DNA from: JBBATK01 sp044228285
GTDB taxonomy: Bacteria; Bacteroidota; Ignavibacteria; Kapaibacteriales; NICIL-2
Length of the DNA stretch: 64,000 bases
NCBI GenBank assembly: GCA_044228285.1
Contig: JBGAVD010000005.1
Span: 1-64,000 of the forward strand
Direction of reading: 5' to 3'
Shown: positions 26,514-35,170 of the stretch, one piece after another
How the letters are laid out: every line of letters starts with the position of its first letter
Numbering within the stretch: the stretch's first letter is position 1
Notes under the pieces: generated by a model
Seen by the model: the letters and a program-made list of their open reading frames with translations, nothing else
The model's database searches: none
What the model was told of the DNA's origin: nothing
Position numbers and translations under genes: made by a program

Positions 26514-26861
26514 ATGACAATGTCTGAGGAATTAGCACAGCGCCAGTTAGATGCATACAACAATCGCGATATCGAAGCGTTTGCGATGTGCTATGCAGAG
26601 AATGTGCAGTTGTTCCGCCTGCAGAGCTCGGAGATGTTCTGTGAGGGCCGTGATCAACTGCGTCAAAGCTACGGTACCATGTTTGCTACGCATCCAGATT
26701 TACATTGTGAATTGGTTAAGCGCGTGGTCTGCGGTGAGATTGCTATTGATGAGGAGAAGGTTAGCGGACTTATGGCTGATACACAATTGCACGCTGTCGC
26801 GATCTATGAAGTGAAGGATGGATTGATTTGTAGAGCATGGTTTGCCAGAGATGCCAACTAA
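26514..26861 (+). CDS. SnoaL/NTF2-like small protein
   Basis: A 115-residue protein of the NTF2-like cone fold: QRQLDAYNNRDIEAFAMCYAENV at the start, a GRDQLRQSY helix, and a closing strand IYEVKDGLICRAWF. The family includes ketosteroid isomerases, polyketide cyclases and many stress-linked proteins of unknown role; no catalytic signature decides here. ATG 26514 has AAAGG upstream. Its 3' end overlaps the start of the alkyltransferase-like gene by 11 bases, which indicates translational coupling. Confidence 0.75.
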   Translation: MTMSEELAQRQLDAYNNRDIEAFAMCYAENVQLFRLQSSEMFCEGRDQLRQSYGTMFATHPDLHCELVKRVVCGEIAIDEEKVSGLMADTQLHAVAIYEVKDGLICRAWFARDAN

Positions 26862-27216
26862 AAGTAAACCATCCAAGATCAAAGCTCCGAGCACAAAAGA
26901 TGATTTCTTTGAACGAGTCTGGCTGATAGTGGAGCAGATTCCAAGAGGAAAGGTGACCACTTATGGTCATATTGCGGCTGCTCTCGGTGCGCGATCTTCA
27001 TCACGTATGGTTGGCTGGGCGATGAATGCTGCACACTCGCGAGAGTGGATCCCCGCTCACCGTGTGGTGAACCGCCTCGGTGAACTTAGCGGCAAGATGC
27101 ACTTTGCCACACCAACACTCATGCGTGAGCTCTTGGAGTCAGAGGAGGTGGGCTTTCGCGGCGATTGCGTTTGTCTTGAACAGCATTTGTGGCTACCACC
27201 TACAGAGATAGAATAA
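26851..27216 (+). CDS. atl: Alkyltransferase-like protein (MGMT fold without the active cysteine)
   Basis: A 121-residue protein with the MGMT DNA-binding domain: IPRGKVTTYGHIAAALG (winged helix with the YG turn), SSRMVGWAMN (the 'arginine finger' and recognition region) and IPAHRVVN, where true methyltransferases have PCHRV. The cysteine-to-alanine change marks it as an alkyltransferase-like (ATL) protein. ATL proteins bind O6-alkylguanine without repairing it and pass the lesion to nucleotide excision repair. ATG 26851 is inside the 3' end of the SnoaL-like gene; an in-frame TTG lies three codons earlier. Confidence 0.9.
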   Translation: MPTKSKPSKIKAPSTKDDFFERVWLIVEQIPRGKVTTYGHIAAALGARSSSRMVGWAMNAAHSREWIPAHRVVNRLGELSGKMHFATPTLMRELLESEEVGFRGDCVCLEQHLWLPPTEIE

Positions 27217-27302
27217 CAAAAAAGCTCGTTTGGATTCTTGGCGACAGTAGGTAGTCGTGTACTAGATCCATTCGTTTGAGAGACTCTGAGCTTGGAAAGA
27301 AC

Positions 27303-27836
27303 TCAGTCTACAATGGAAGATTTGAACTGCCAGCTGAGAATCTCTATCGTGCAACAACCATCGCCAAAGCTGATTCGAGCAACAAGTACCTGGTCGCGAT
27401 TTCGACTGAGGGTGAGTGCGGTGTGGTACTTGGTTCGAGCATCCTGCTCGTCGGAGCAAGGGATGGTGCGAGATGCCGGTCCCCACTCTTTTATCACGAT
27501 AAAAGTTCGAAGAGCGTTCTTGCTTTTCTTCGACTTCGATGTGGAAACAGAGCAGTCCGACACACCATCCGCATTGAGATCACCACTAAAGCTCATGGTC
27601 TGCTCATCGGAGTTTGTAAGCTCGATTTGAACCTCACAGTTTCCCAGCGACTTAAATAGGTGCATGGGAGCATTCATACGCAGGTCCGCGTCGCCGAGTT
27701 TATGACCTTGCTTGTCATAGACGCGAGCATGGACTGTGCCGCCGCAGGTAAGTTGCTGAAAGCAACCCCCAGTGAGAAACAGCGCAAGGGCGGTAGTAAC
27801 GAGAAGCAATTGCCTAGCAGTCGACATCCTCAGCAT
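27303..27836 (-). CDS. Predicted lipoprotein, unknown function
   Basis: A 177-residue protein whose first 25 residues form a lipoprotein signal with lipobox LTGGC (Cys25), followed by several further cysteines. The mature part mentions an NADGVSDC stretch like a calcium-binding or dockerin-type loop, and the rest looks beta-rich. No family is recognised. Two ATGs (27836 and 27827) are possible starts. It converges on the ATL gene, 86 bases apart. Confidence 0.65.
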   Translation of the reverse strand: MLRMSTARQLLLVTTALALFLTGGCFQQLTCGGTVHARVYDKQGHKLGDADLRMNAPMHLFKSLGNCEVQIELTNSDEQTMSFSGDLNADGVSDCSVSTSKSKKSKNALRTFIVIKEWGPASRTIPCSDEQDARTKYHTALTLSRNRDQVLVARISFGDGCCTIEILSWQFKSSIVD

Positions 27837-28128
27837 AGCATACTCCGATTGTCGTGCACATTTCCTAACGAATCAGTCGGAACCCACTCCCAACTCTTGG
27901 TTAGCACTCTAAGTTACACAGATATTGTAGTGGATTTCAAATAGTTCGCTGTTTACTTCAACACAGAGTTCTCGCGTCACTGACCACGGAATGAAGCTCT
28001 CGAACCACTGGCGAGAAGACAATCTCATTGTGCAAAGCTTTTTGCAATGAACGACGTACTCAATACGTTTCGAGCCCGCACAGAGCTCGTTGATGGGCTG
28101 GAACGAAGACGGTAGGTGAGTTTCAAAC

Positions 28129-28163
28129 AAAAAAAGGCCGCTTGCTTATGGCAAACGGCCTTT
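28129..28163 (-). terminator. Rho-independent terminator after tRNA-fMet
   Basis: On the minus strand the stem AAAGGCCG / CGGCCTTT, extended by a partial inner stem, is followed by a run of T. It starts 5 bases beyond the 3' end of the tRNA. Confidence 0.9.
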
Positions 28164-28168
28164 GATAG

Positions 28169-28241
<73 letters not shown>

Positions 28242-28444
28242 ATCAGAATGAATACAAAGATAGGGAAAGAAAATGGAATAGGTTTGTGAAATCGTAGAAG
28301 GTAGTGAAGATTTTGTGTTCGGAGTGTTGACGCTTGCGTTTCGCGGTGAAGAGCGTTCGAAATTGAAGGAAAGTTTCTCTACGGAGGCTAATGCTGACTA
28401 AATTTGCCGCTTGTATTTCTACACATGACAACTTCCGCTCTTCC

Positions 28445-30847
28445 ATGAAAATCTCGCACAATTGGTTACAAGAATTCGTTTCATTTACCAGTAGCCCATC
28501 AGAGCTCAGTGAAGCTCTCAACATGCTCGGAATTGAGGTAGAGTCGTTTGAAGATCGTCGAACTCTATACACCAATTTTGTGACAGCGAAAGTTGTGCAG
28601 AAGGAGAAGCATCCAAAGGCCGACAAGCTGTCTGTGTGCGAAGTGTTTGACGGTAAAGAGCAGCGAACGGTAGTCTGCGGTGCACCCAATGTCGAAGCTG
28701 GCCAGACCATTGTGTTTGCGCTGCCAGGTGCAATCGTTCCGAATGGTGGATTTGAGATTGCAAAGAGAGTCTTGCGCGGCATTGAGTCGAATGGAATGAT
28801 CTGCTCGCGTGCTGAATTGAATCTGGAAGATGAAGGACACGGTATCTGGGTGCTTGACAATGACATTGAAGTCGGTTTGGAGATCGGACAAGCCCTTGGC
28901 TTGGCAGATGTAATCTACGAGATCAGTATAACGCCTAACCGTGCCGATGCGCTCTCACATCTTGGAATAGCCCGCATTATCGCAGCCTATGAGAAGTTGC
29001 CACTCCGTATGCCATCAGCTCGGGTAGTGGAGAGCAGCAAAGCAGTCTCTGTACAAGTTAAGATCAAGAATCCAGAGGATTGTCCAAGGTACATGGCTCG
29101 AGTGCTCCATAACGTCAAGGTTGCAGCATCTCCACGGTGGTTGCAGCAGAAATTAGAGAGCGTTGGCTTACGTCCGCGAAACAATGTCGTTGATATCACC
29201 AACTTTGTACTGATGGAGTGCGGTCACCCCTTGCACGCATTCGATTACTCGGTAGTAAGTGATAATACTATTGAGGTGAAGCTCGCTAACGAGGGCGAAA
29301 AGTACACGACTTTGGATGCAAAAGAGAGGGTACTCGACCAACAGACTCTTATGATATGTGATTCCCAAAAGCGCCTTGCAATTGCGGGAGTCATGGGAGG
29401 CGAGAATTCATCCATTAAAGACCAGAGTACTAGTGTCCTTGTCGAGTCGGCTTATTTTCGCCCATCCTCAATCCGCCGCAGCGCTCGTCGTCTCGGCATT
29501 TCATCTGACGCCTCATATCGATTTGAACGGGGGACCGACATTAATAACCTTGAGTATGCGCTCAATCGAGCTGCTCAGTTGATGTCTGAGTTATGTGGAG
29601 CTGAAGTTGAACAAGGAATAGTTGATGCATATCCGCAAGTCTTTAACAAACAACCGATTACGCTTCGTTTTAAGCGAGTGCGAAGCGTACTTGGCTTTGA
29701 GATTTCTGATGAGGAAATCTGCGATGTTTTGTCGCGGCTTGATTGTTCCCTGGATGCACGTTCCGAACAGCAAGTCGTTGTCATAGCTCCTACCTATCGC
29801 GTAGATATCTCAGAAGAGATTGATCTTATCGAAGAGATAGCAATACTCAAGAACTATGATTCCATTCCTTTACGTCGAGACGCAGAAGTCTCGTTTGCTG
29901 AAGGTAGTTTCCCTCACGAGTTTCGCGAGTCTGGTTTAAAGCTGAAGATACGTAGTACCTTAGCAACACTGGGCTTACATGAAATTGTAACGCAGAATCA
30001 GACAGATCCTCGTTCTGAAGCCTTAGTTGGTGACGGAGGGGTTGCGCTTGCCAATCCTCTTGGCGAGGAGTTGTCGATCATGCGATCAACCCTGGTCGCT
30101 TCATCTTTAAAAGTAGTGGCTCATAACATTCGCCAAGGTGCACAGCGTATAGGACTCTTCGATCTCGCGAAGACATTTCATCGTGTGGAAGGAGGAGGCT
30201 CTGGTACACTCGGCGCGTTTGCGGAGCGAGAAGAGCTGGCAATTGTTCTTTGCGGATTAGCTCAAACAAAGAGTTGGAATGCAGCTGAGCGACAGCTTGA
30301 TGTGTACGACCTCAAAGGCCTTGTTCAGAGTCTTGCCGCAACCTTGGGTCTCCGTTTCGAGTTCGCGCCCTCTACTGCTCCTGAATTTAGTGCTGAGCAG
30401 GTTGCAGTGCTCTATCAAGGAAAAGTGATTGGTGTGCTAGGGGAACTTAAGCGCAAAGTGTGTAAGGCTCTCGATGTGGATAAAAATGTTTACTTCCTAC
30501 GTCTCGACTGCACGGAGCTCTTTCAGGCCCAAGAAGCGCAACCTCGCTTTACTGCTGTATCTCCGTATCCTCAAGTAGAGCGTGACCTTGCTTTCGTCCT
30601 TGCTCAAGAAATTCAATCTTCTCAGGTCCAATCGATCATTGTTCAGAGCGGCAGTGCTATTTTGCGCCGCGTTCATTTGTTTGACCTCTTCGAGCACGCT
30701 AGTCTTGGAGAGGATAAGAAGAGTTTGGCTTTCCGTCTGATCTTTTCCTCACATGAACGAACTCTCACGGATGAGGAGGTTGATACTGTTATTGAGAACA
30801 TTGTCAACGCAGTTGCAAAACAACTTGGGGCAACACTTCGTGCCTAA
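28445..30847 (+). CDS. pheT: Phenylalanine-tRNA ligase beta subunit
   Basis: An 800-residue subunit of the heterotetrameric synthetase. Order of domains: an N-terminal OB-fold tRNA-binding domain (about 40-150, with HPKADKLSVCEV), the B3/B4 editing domain (about 215-385, with RPRNNVVDITNFV and ASYRFERGTD), B5 (about 400-470), the catalytic-like core, and the C-terminal FDX-ACB anticodon-binding domain (ending AVAKQLGATLRA). ATG 28445 (MKISHNWLQEF) matches the family start; an upstream ATG at 28391 would add 18 atypical residues. The alpha subunit gene pheS, often adjacent, is not in the window. Confidence 0.97.
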   Translation: MKISHNWLQEFVSFTSSPSELSEALNMLGIEVESFEDRRTLYTNFVTAKVVQKEKHPKADKLSVCEVFDGKEQRTVVCGAPNVEAGQTIVFALPGAIVPNGGFEIAKRVLRGIESNGMICSRAELNLEDEGHGIWVLDNDIEVGLEIGQALGLADVIYEISITPNRADALSHLGIARIIAAYEKLPLRMPSARVVESSKAVSVQVKIKNPEDCPRYMARVLHNVKVAASPRWLQQKLESVGLRPRNNVVDITNFVLMECGHPLHAFDYSVVSDNTIEVKLANEGEKYTTLDAKERVLDQQTLMICDSQKRLAIAGVMGGENSSIKDQSTSVLVESAYFRPSSIRRSARRLGISSDASYRFERGTDINNLEYALNRAAQLMSELCGAEVEQGIVDAYPQVFNKQPITLRFKRVRSVLGFEISDEEICDVLSRLDCSLDARSEQQVVVIAPTYRVDISEEIDLIEEIAILKNYDSIPLRRDAEVSFAEGSFPHEFRESGLKLKIRSTLATLGLHEIVTQNQTDPRSEALVGDGGVALANPLGEELSIMRSTLVASSLKVVAHNIRQGAQRIGLFDLAKTFHRVEGGGSGTLGAFAEREELAIVLCGLAQTKSWNAAERQLDVYDLKGLVQSLAATLGLRFEFAPSTAPEFSAEQVAVLYQGKVIGVLGELKRKVCKALDVDKNVYFLRLDCTELFQAQEAQPRFTAVSPYPQVERDLAFVLAQEIQSSQVQSIIVQSGSAILRRVHLFDLFEHASLGEDKKSLAFRLIFSSHERTLTDEEVDTVIENIVNAVAKQLGATLRA

Positions 30848-30889
30848 CGGAGTGCAATTCATTTCTTCTCTATGTGATTAGGAGGTTTA

Positions 30890-32056
30890 GTGGAAACAGA
30901 CAGATTACTTGCTCCCTCGAATGAGGTACAAAAGTCCGTTGAATCCTTGTGGCAAATGGTTCGTCGTGCCGGTGATATCATGGCAGCGAAGCAGCAGCAT
31001 GATGCCGATATGCAGACGCGCATATCCCTCCTAGAATCTGAGTTAGAGGCGAAAGCTGATCTCATAGCCACTCAGAACACCACGCTTGAGAGCTGGAAAG
31101 AAGAAATCGCGACCATCGATGAGCTGCGGGCGTCGATGAAGGGTTTGTACGAAAAAGTGAACGATTTACAAGCTACGGTGCAAGATCGTGACCTGCGTAT
31201 TGAACGACTCCTTGCAGAGGCGCAGATCCAATCTCAGAATACTGTGGAGCTTGAGCAGCTACAGCAGCGACTACGAAGTGCTGAGAGTGACGTTTTGGCT
31301 TGGCAAACTCGAGCAGAGAACATGGAGCAGAGTTTGCAAGAGCGCGGCATGCAGGTCGCGGAAGCTGAAAATCAAGTACGCATTCAACGCGCCGAGCTAC
31401 AAGCGCTTCGCGCTGAACACGAGCTTCGACAATCAACCGCGCACAAAGAAATCCAAGAGCTGCTGGTTGCAACCACGGAATTGCGTCGTCAGATAGCGCA
31501 AGCAGAAAGTCAACAGCAAATCAGTAGCGATGAAATCGCGCGTCTCGAACGCAATGCAGAAGATTTGCGCACGAAGCTGCAACGACAAGATGACGCAACT
31601 ACAGAATACAAAGCACAGCTTATGGAAATGACCGCTCGTATGTATGAGCGCGAAAAGCAGGCTGTACTCGCTGAAGAGAAGCTTCACATTCTTGAGCAAG
31701 CGGAACAAAATCAACAGGAGCTCAGCGCAGCTGATAGTCTTCTGAGATCAGAGATCGAGCAATACAAGGTGCGTGTTTCACAGTTTGAACAAGAGCTAGA
31801 AGCGCTGCGCGTAGAAGTACAGACAGTAACGAATCAGCGTGATGAATTGTCGCGCGCGGCTGAAGAGACAAGTACTGATAGCCCGCTCTCACAACTCGCA
31901 AACTCTATCCGTCAAACAGCCGACTATCTATCACAAGGTGATAGCGACGCCAACGATTCAGCTCTGCGCATTGGAGCTCAGCGACAAAGCATACATGGTA
32001 TCGTTGAGAAGCTGCGCTCGGCGGTGCGATTACTGGAAGGCGCTGTTGTTTCATAA
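30890..32056 (+). CDS. Long coiled-coil protein downstream of pheT
   Basis: A 388-residue cytoplasmic protein that is almost entirely alpha-helical coiled coil (about 20-330), rich in E, Q, L, R and A with long heptad-like stretches. There is no signal peptide or membrane segment. It starts with GTG at 30890 behind a strong AGGAGG site. Its position 42 bases after pheT indicates one transcript ending at the terminator at 32079. A coiled-coil/ZapA pair often follows pheT in Bacteroidota, so a cell-division scaffold role is possible, but no zapA-like gene follows here. Confidence 0.75.
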   Translation: METDRLLAPSNEVQKSVESLWQMVRRAGDIMAAKQQHDADMQTRISLLESELEAKADLIATQNTTLESWKEEIATIDELRASMKGLYEKVNDLQATVQDRDLRIERLLAEAQIQSQNTVELEQLQQRLRSAESDVLAWQTRAENMEQSLQERGMQVAEAENQVRIQRAELQALRAEHELRQSTAHKEIQELLVATTELRRQIAQAESQQQISSDEIARLERNAEDLRTKLQRQDDATTEYKAQLMEMTARMYEREKQAVLAEEKLHILEQAEQNQQELSAADSLLRSEIEQYKVRVSQFEQELEALRVEVQTVTNQRDELSRAAEETSTDSPLSQLANSIRQTADYLSQGDSDANDSALRIGAQRQSIHGIVEKLRSAVRLLEGAVVS

Positions 32057-32078
32057 GCGATCATAGACACGACAAGTC

Positions 32079-32114
32079 CATGGGTCCGGCGTTTTCGCAG
32101 TGGACCCATTTTTA
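32079..32114 (+). terminator. Rho-independent terminator of the pheT/coiled-coil transcript
   Basis: Stem ATGGGTCC / GGACCCAT (32080-32087 and 32102-32109) with a 14-base loop, then TTTTATT. Confidence 0.88.
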
Positions 32115-32302
32115 TTGCTCTGAACATGTCTGGCGTGATGAGCTCATGGTGCCCTATACCGGGTCGGTGACTTTTCCTCTTCAAAGTCCAACCGCTGTCA
32201 GTAAATCAGAGTTAAAAAGGGTCAAAGTCATGTTAACAGTTTTGTTACGAGATCAACAGTCCTGAAATTCGTACGGTTTTTCGATTACACACTCCAGGAA
32301 TC

Positions 32303-33238
32303 ATGAGAACTTTACTTCTTGCCGTCATCTGCTGTACACTTGTTTTCGCTACCCAGAATGGAGAAGCTCAAGCCTTTCATCGCGAACGAGGTTTCGCGAA
32401 AGATAGGCCTATGTCTGAGAAGCGTATGTCGGTCATCAAAGAGTTACGATTGAGCAAAGCACAGCGTGAGGAGATTGTCGCAATTGTGCACTCACTCCAA
32501 AATGACACTCGCACACTTCGACGTAAGCGTGAGCTGCTGAAAGAAGACTATACATTAGCATGCGTAAAAGAGCCTCAGGATGACAAGGAGATGAAGCGTA
32601 TTCTTGTTGACCTGCAAGAGGTCCAGACCGAAATCAATTCAATGGCTTTGGCGAAGATGTCTGAGATCAAGCAACTTCTTACAAAGACGCAGCTGGCAAC
32701 GCTTGCTGAGTTGCGTCAGCAAGAGTATGAGCGACTTTTAGCAGCCCAGAAAGACCGTAAGGGAGATGCTTCTGTGGAGAATCAAGCCAAGCAGCTTCCA
32801 GCGATTCAATCATTCAGTTTCTCCAGTTGGAGTAATTCTAGTAATGAAAAGCTCATTGATGCAGATCAGTTGTTTGTCTATCCAGACAGAGAGTTGTGGA
32901 TGGACAACGGTTCATTGAACAACTTCAGCTTTAGCACGAATGAGGATGGAGATCTTTTCGGACAGCCGTTTGAGAACTTTTTTGGTGGAAACACCAATCG
33001 CTTCAATTTTCAGATGCCGCAGCTGAGAGAGTTTGACTCACTGCAACCCGAAAGTGAAGCCCCAGACGCCATGGAGGATACACCCTACACACTACCAAAA
33101 GGGAACAAGCCACGTCAAGCGCCGCTCGATCAGAATGCCCAAATGAAGAAACAGCTGGATGAAATGCGCGCGAAACTGCGTCAAATGGAACAACAACTTG
33201 ACAAGGAAAAGGAAGAAAAGAAATCTGATGAAAAGTAA
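32303..33238 (+). CDS. Secreted Spy/CpxP-like protein with C-terminal coiled coil
   Basis: A 311-residue exported protein. A Sec signal peptide (about 1-23) is followed by a helical Spy/CpxP-type region (about 35-150) with KELRLSKAQREEIVAIV and LTKTQLATLAELRQQE, like the LTxxQ motifs of periplasmic chaperones. A serine/asparagine/phenylalanine-rich middle (about 165-235) and a lysine/glutamate coiled coil (about 275-311) follow. Binding site AGGAA precedes the ATG. It probably acts in the periplasm in envelope stress or protein quality control. It is monocistronic, ending at the terminator at 33356. Confidence 0.65.
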   Translation: MRTLLLAVICCTLVFATQNGEAQAFHRERGFAKDRPMSEKRMSVIKELRLSKAQREEIVAIVHSLQNDTRTLRRKRELLKEDYTLACVKEPQDDKEMKRILVDLQEVQTEINSMALAKMSEIKQLLTKTQLATLAELRQQEYERLLAAQKDRKGDASVENQAKQLPAIQSFSFSSWSNSSNEKLIDADQLFVYPDRELWMDNGSLNNFSFSTNEDGDLFGQPFENFFGGNTNRFNFQMPQLREFDSLQPESEAPDAMEDTPYTLPKGNKPRQAPLDQNAQMKKQLDEMRAKLRQMEQQLDKEKEEKKSDEK

Positions 33239-33355
33239 GAGCTGTACTGGCTCGTGGTTAGGCTTTGAAGCTGATGGTGGCCCTTTGAATAGCGTAATCT
33301 CAGTTCTAGAGTCGAAAGTAGGACAAAAGCCTACGAAATCTTGCTGATTTTTGAG

Positions 33356-33383
33356 GAAAGCGGGCACTGCCCGCTTTCTTTTT
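33356..33383 (+). terminator. Rho-independent terminator after the Spy-like gene
   Basis: An 11-bp perfect stem GAAAGCGGGCA / TGCCCGCTTTC (33356-33366, 33368-33378) directly followed by TTTTT. It lies about 120 bases past the stop codon at 33238. Confidence 0.92.
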
Positions 33384-33450
33384 ACGTATTACTACCATTG
33401 GTGAAGGCTGTAGTTGGGTCTATATTGCAGTCTCATTTTCTGATCGATTT

Positions 33451-34086
33451 ATGATGACTGTCTTGGACTTCATTCTGCACCTGGATGTGCACCTCACAGC
33501 ACTCATCGCCAGCCTTGGCGTTTGGATGTATGTGTTATTGTTTTTAGTGGTCTTCTGTGAAACTGGCTTAGTTGTGACTCCTTTTTTACCCGGAGATTCC
33601 CTGCTTTTTGCCATAGGTGGAATATGCGCCTTGGGAAGCTTGAACATTTTTGTGATCATTCCTTTGCTGATGATCGCTGCGAATAGTGGAGATCTTCTCA
33701 ATTACACGGTTGGGAACAAGATGGGGGAACGCTTGATTGCACATTCGTCTCGATGGTTCAATAAGTCCTCGCTCGATCGAACCCACGCATTCTATGAGAA
33801 GCATGGAGGCAAGACGATCATTTTTGCGCGCTTTATCCCAATCGTTCGCACATTTGCTCCCTTCGTTGCCGGCTTGGGCAAGATGAGCTTTACCAAGTTT
33901 GCTGCTTACAGTATCGGAGGGGGGGCTCTTTGGGTTTGCTCTTTTACCATTATTGGCTATTTCTTTGCAAATCAAGAGATTGTCAAGAAGAATTTCGCCG
34001 TTGTTATCCTTGCTATCATTCTTATCAGTGTTCTCCCGGCAGTTGTCGAGTACATTCGTCATCGCCGTCAGGCACCTCAATCGTAG
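33451..34086 (+). CDS. DedA-family membrane protein
   Basis: A 211-residue polytopic inner-membrane protein of the DedA/VTT family. It has FCETGLVVTPFLPGDSLLF (the conserved E and GxxxPxPGD-like re-entrant loop), and FARFIPIVRTFAPFVAGLGKM with the paired arginines needed in the family. DedA proteins are implicated in lipid carrier recycling and proton-motive-force-dependent membrane homeostasis. It precedes the DUF2203 gene by 6 bases, so the two are cotranscribed. Confidence 0.93.
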   Translation: MMTVLDFILHLDVHLTALIASLGVWMYVLLFLVVFCETGLVVTPFLPGDSLLFAIGGICALGSLNIFVIIPLLMIAANSGDLLNYTVGNKMGERLIAHSSRWFNKSSLDRTHAFYEKHGGKTIIFARFIPIVRTFAPFVAGLGKMSFTKFAAYSIGGGALWVCSFTIIGYFFANQEIVKKNFAVVILAIILISVLPAVVEYIRHRRQAPQS

Positions 34087-34092
34087 TCTACT

Positions 34093-34509
34093 ATGCGGGT
34101 TTTTGATCTACAATCAGCTAACAAAACACTTCCACTGGTTAAAGCCATTGTGAAGGACATCCTTTTCGCAGGCCAGGAGCTACGTCGCCTTGTGTTCCAG
34201 CACGGACAGAACAGCGACAGCCTTCCCGAATACGTGGAAATGAATGATCGTCTCCATCGCTATATCCTTGAATTGGAAGAACTAGGGTGTGTGTATAAAG
34301 ATTATGACTTTAGCGTGGGACTCGTTGATTTTCCGGCACTTATAGATTCTCGTGAAGTCTTTCTTTGTTGGCGATCTGATGAGGAGCGCATAGAGCACTA
34401 TCACGGTATTCAAGAGGGATTTGTAAACCGGAAGAGCATACCTGAAGACTTGCAGTACGAGTATAATGATGCAGGTTCTGACACTCCACTAAGAGAAAAT
34501 GTAGCCTAA
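34093..34509 (+). CDS. DUF2203 family protein
   Basis: A 138-residue cytoplasmic protein with the DUF2203 layout: FDLQSANKTLPLVKAIVKDI at the start, a central helix with LEELGCVYKDYDFSVGLVDFP, and LCWRSDEERIEHYHGIQEGF near the end, with conserved W, E and H. Its function is unknown. It lies 6 bases after dedA and upstream of the sigma factor gene. Confidence 0.85.
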   Translation: MRVFDLQSANKTLPLVKAIVKDILFAGQELRRLVFQHGQNSDSLPEYVEMNDRLHRYILELEELGCVYKDYDFSVGLVDFPALIDSREVFLCWRSDEERIEHYHGIQEGFVNRKSIPEDLQYEYNDAGSDTPLRENVA

Positions 34510-34529
34510 TCTCCACACGCTTAAACCCT

Positions 34530-34545
34530 CCGAGCACTTGCTCGG
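34530..34545 (+). other. Small hairpin between DUF2203 and the sigma-factor gene
   Basis: CCGAGC / GCTCGG (34530-34535 and 34540-34545) with loop ACTT, followed only by TCTATTATG. It may be a weak terminator or may structure the leader of the sigma-factor mRNA; no strong T-run supports the first. Confidence 0.35.
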
Positions 34546-34578
34546 TCTATTATGCAGTTAGTTAGGGAGAAACTGCAG

Positions 34579-35169
34579 ATGGGATACTCATTGGCACTAC
34601 CGGCGGAAGATAAAGCCCTCATAGATGAATACGTGCACGGCGATCGTGATGCTGCTGCAACACGTTTTGTGCGACAGCACCAGAGATTCGTGTATTCGCT
34701 GGCTCTACGCCAACTTGGTCAGTCGCATGATGATGCCGACGATGCGGCTCAAGAAGTCTTCATTCGGGCTTTAAAAGGTTTGGAGACCTTCAAGGGTGAC
34801 AGTAGCATGCAAACTTGGCTGTACCGCATAACGGTGAACGTTTGCCATACGATGAGAAGAAAGAGCCGTCTGCTTTCATGGTTTGGATCAAACGATGATG
34901 ATCAGCTAGATATGGTTTCTCCAGATGCAACTCCCGAGCGAGCACTGCTTAATAAGGACTTTCAATTGCAATTTGAGCAAATGTTGCAGCAATTGCCTGA
35001 AAAGCAAAGAGAGACGTTTTACTTACGTTATTTCGATGAATTGAGCTACGAAGAGATTTCGGAGATTTTAGGCACAAGTATTGGAGGGTTGAAGGCGAAT
35101 TACTTCCAGGCGGTGCAAAAACTGGCTCGACTCATTCAAACGTCAGATTTCCTGGAAAGGAAGGATTAG
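34579..35169 (+). CDS. ECF-type RNA polymerase sigma factor
   Basis: A 196-residue sigma-70 family protein with region 2 (FVRQHQRFVYSLALRQL, DADDAAQEVFIRALKGLETF, MQTWLYRITVNVC) and region 4 (LPEKQRETFYLRYFDELSYEEISEILG, followed by SIGGLKANYFQAVQKL). ATG 34579 is behind AGGGAG at proper spacing; the in-frame ATG at 34552 lacks a site. The next gene, one base after the stop, encodes a membrane-bound putative anti-sigma factor, so the sigma is probably held inactive until an envelope signal arrives. Confidence 0.93.
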   Translation: MGYSLALPAEDKALIDEYVHGDRDAAATRFVRQHQRFVYSLALRQLGQSHDDADDAAQEVFIRALKGLETFKGDSSMQTWLYRITVNVCHTMRRKSRLLSWFGSNDDDQLDMVSPDATPERALLNKDFQLQFEQMLQQLPEKQRETFYLRYFDELSYEEISEILGTSIGGLKANYFQAVQKLARLIQTSDFLERKD

Positions 35170-35170
35170 T

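Noticed and set aside
34530..34545. Full terminator between DUF2203 and the sigma factor
   Set aside because: The 6-bp stem has no adjacent T-run, so it is only listed as a hairpin.
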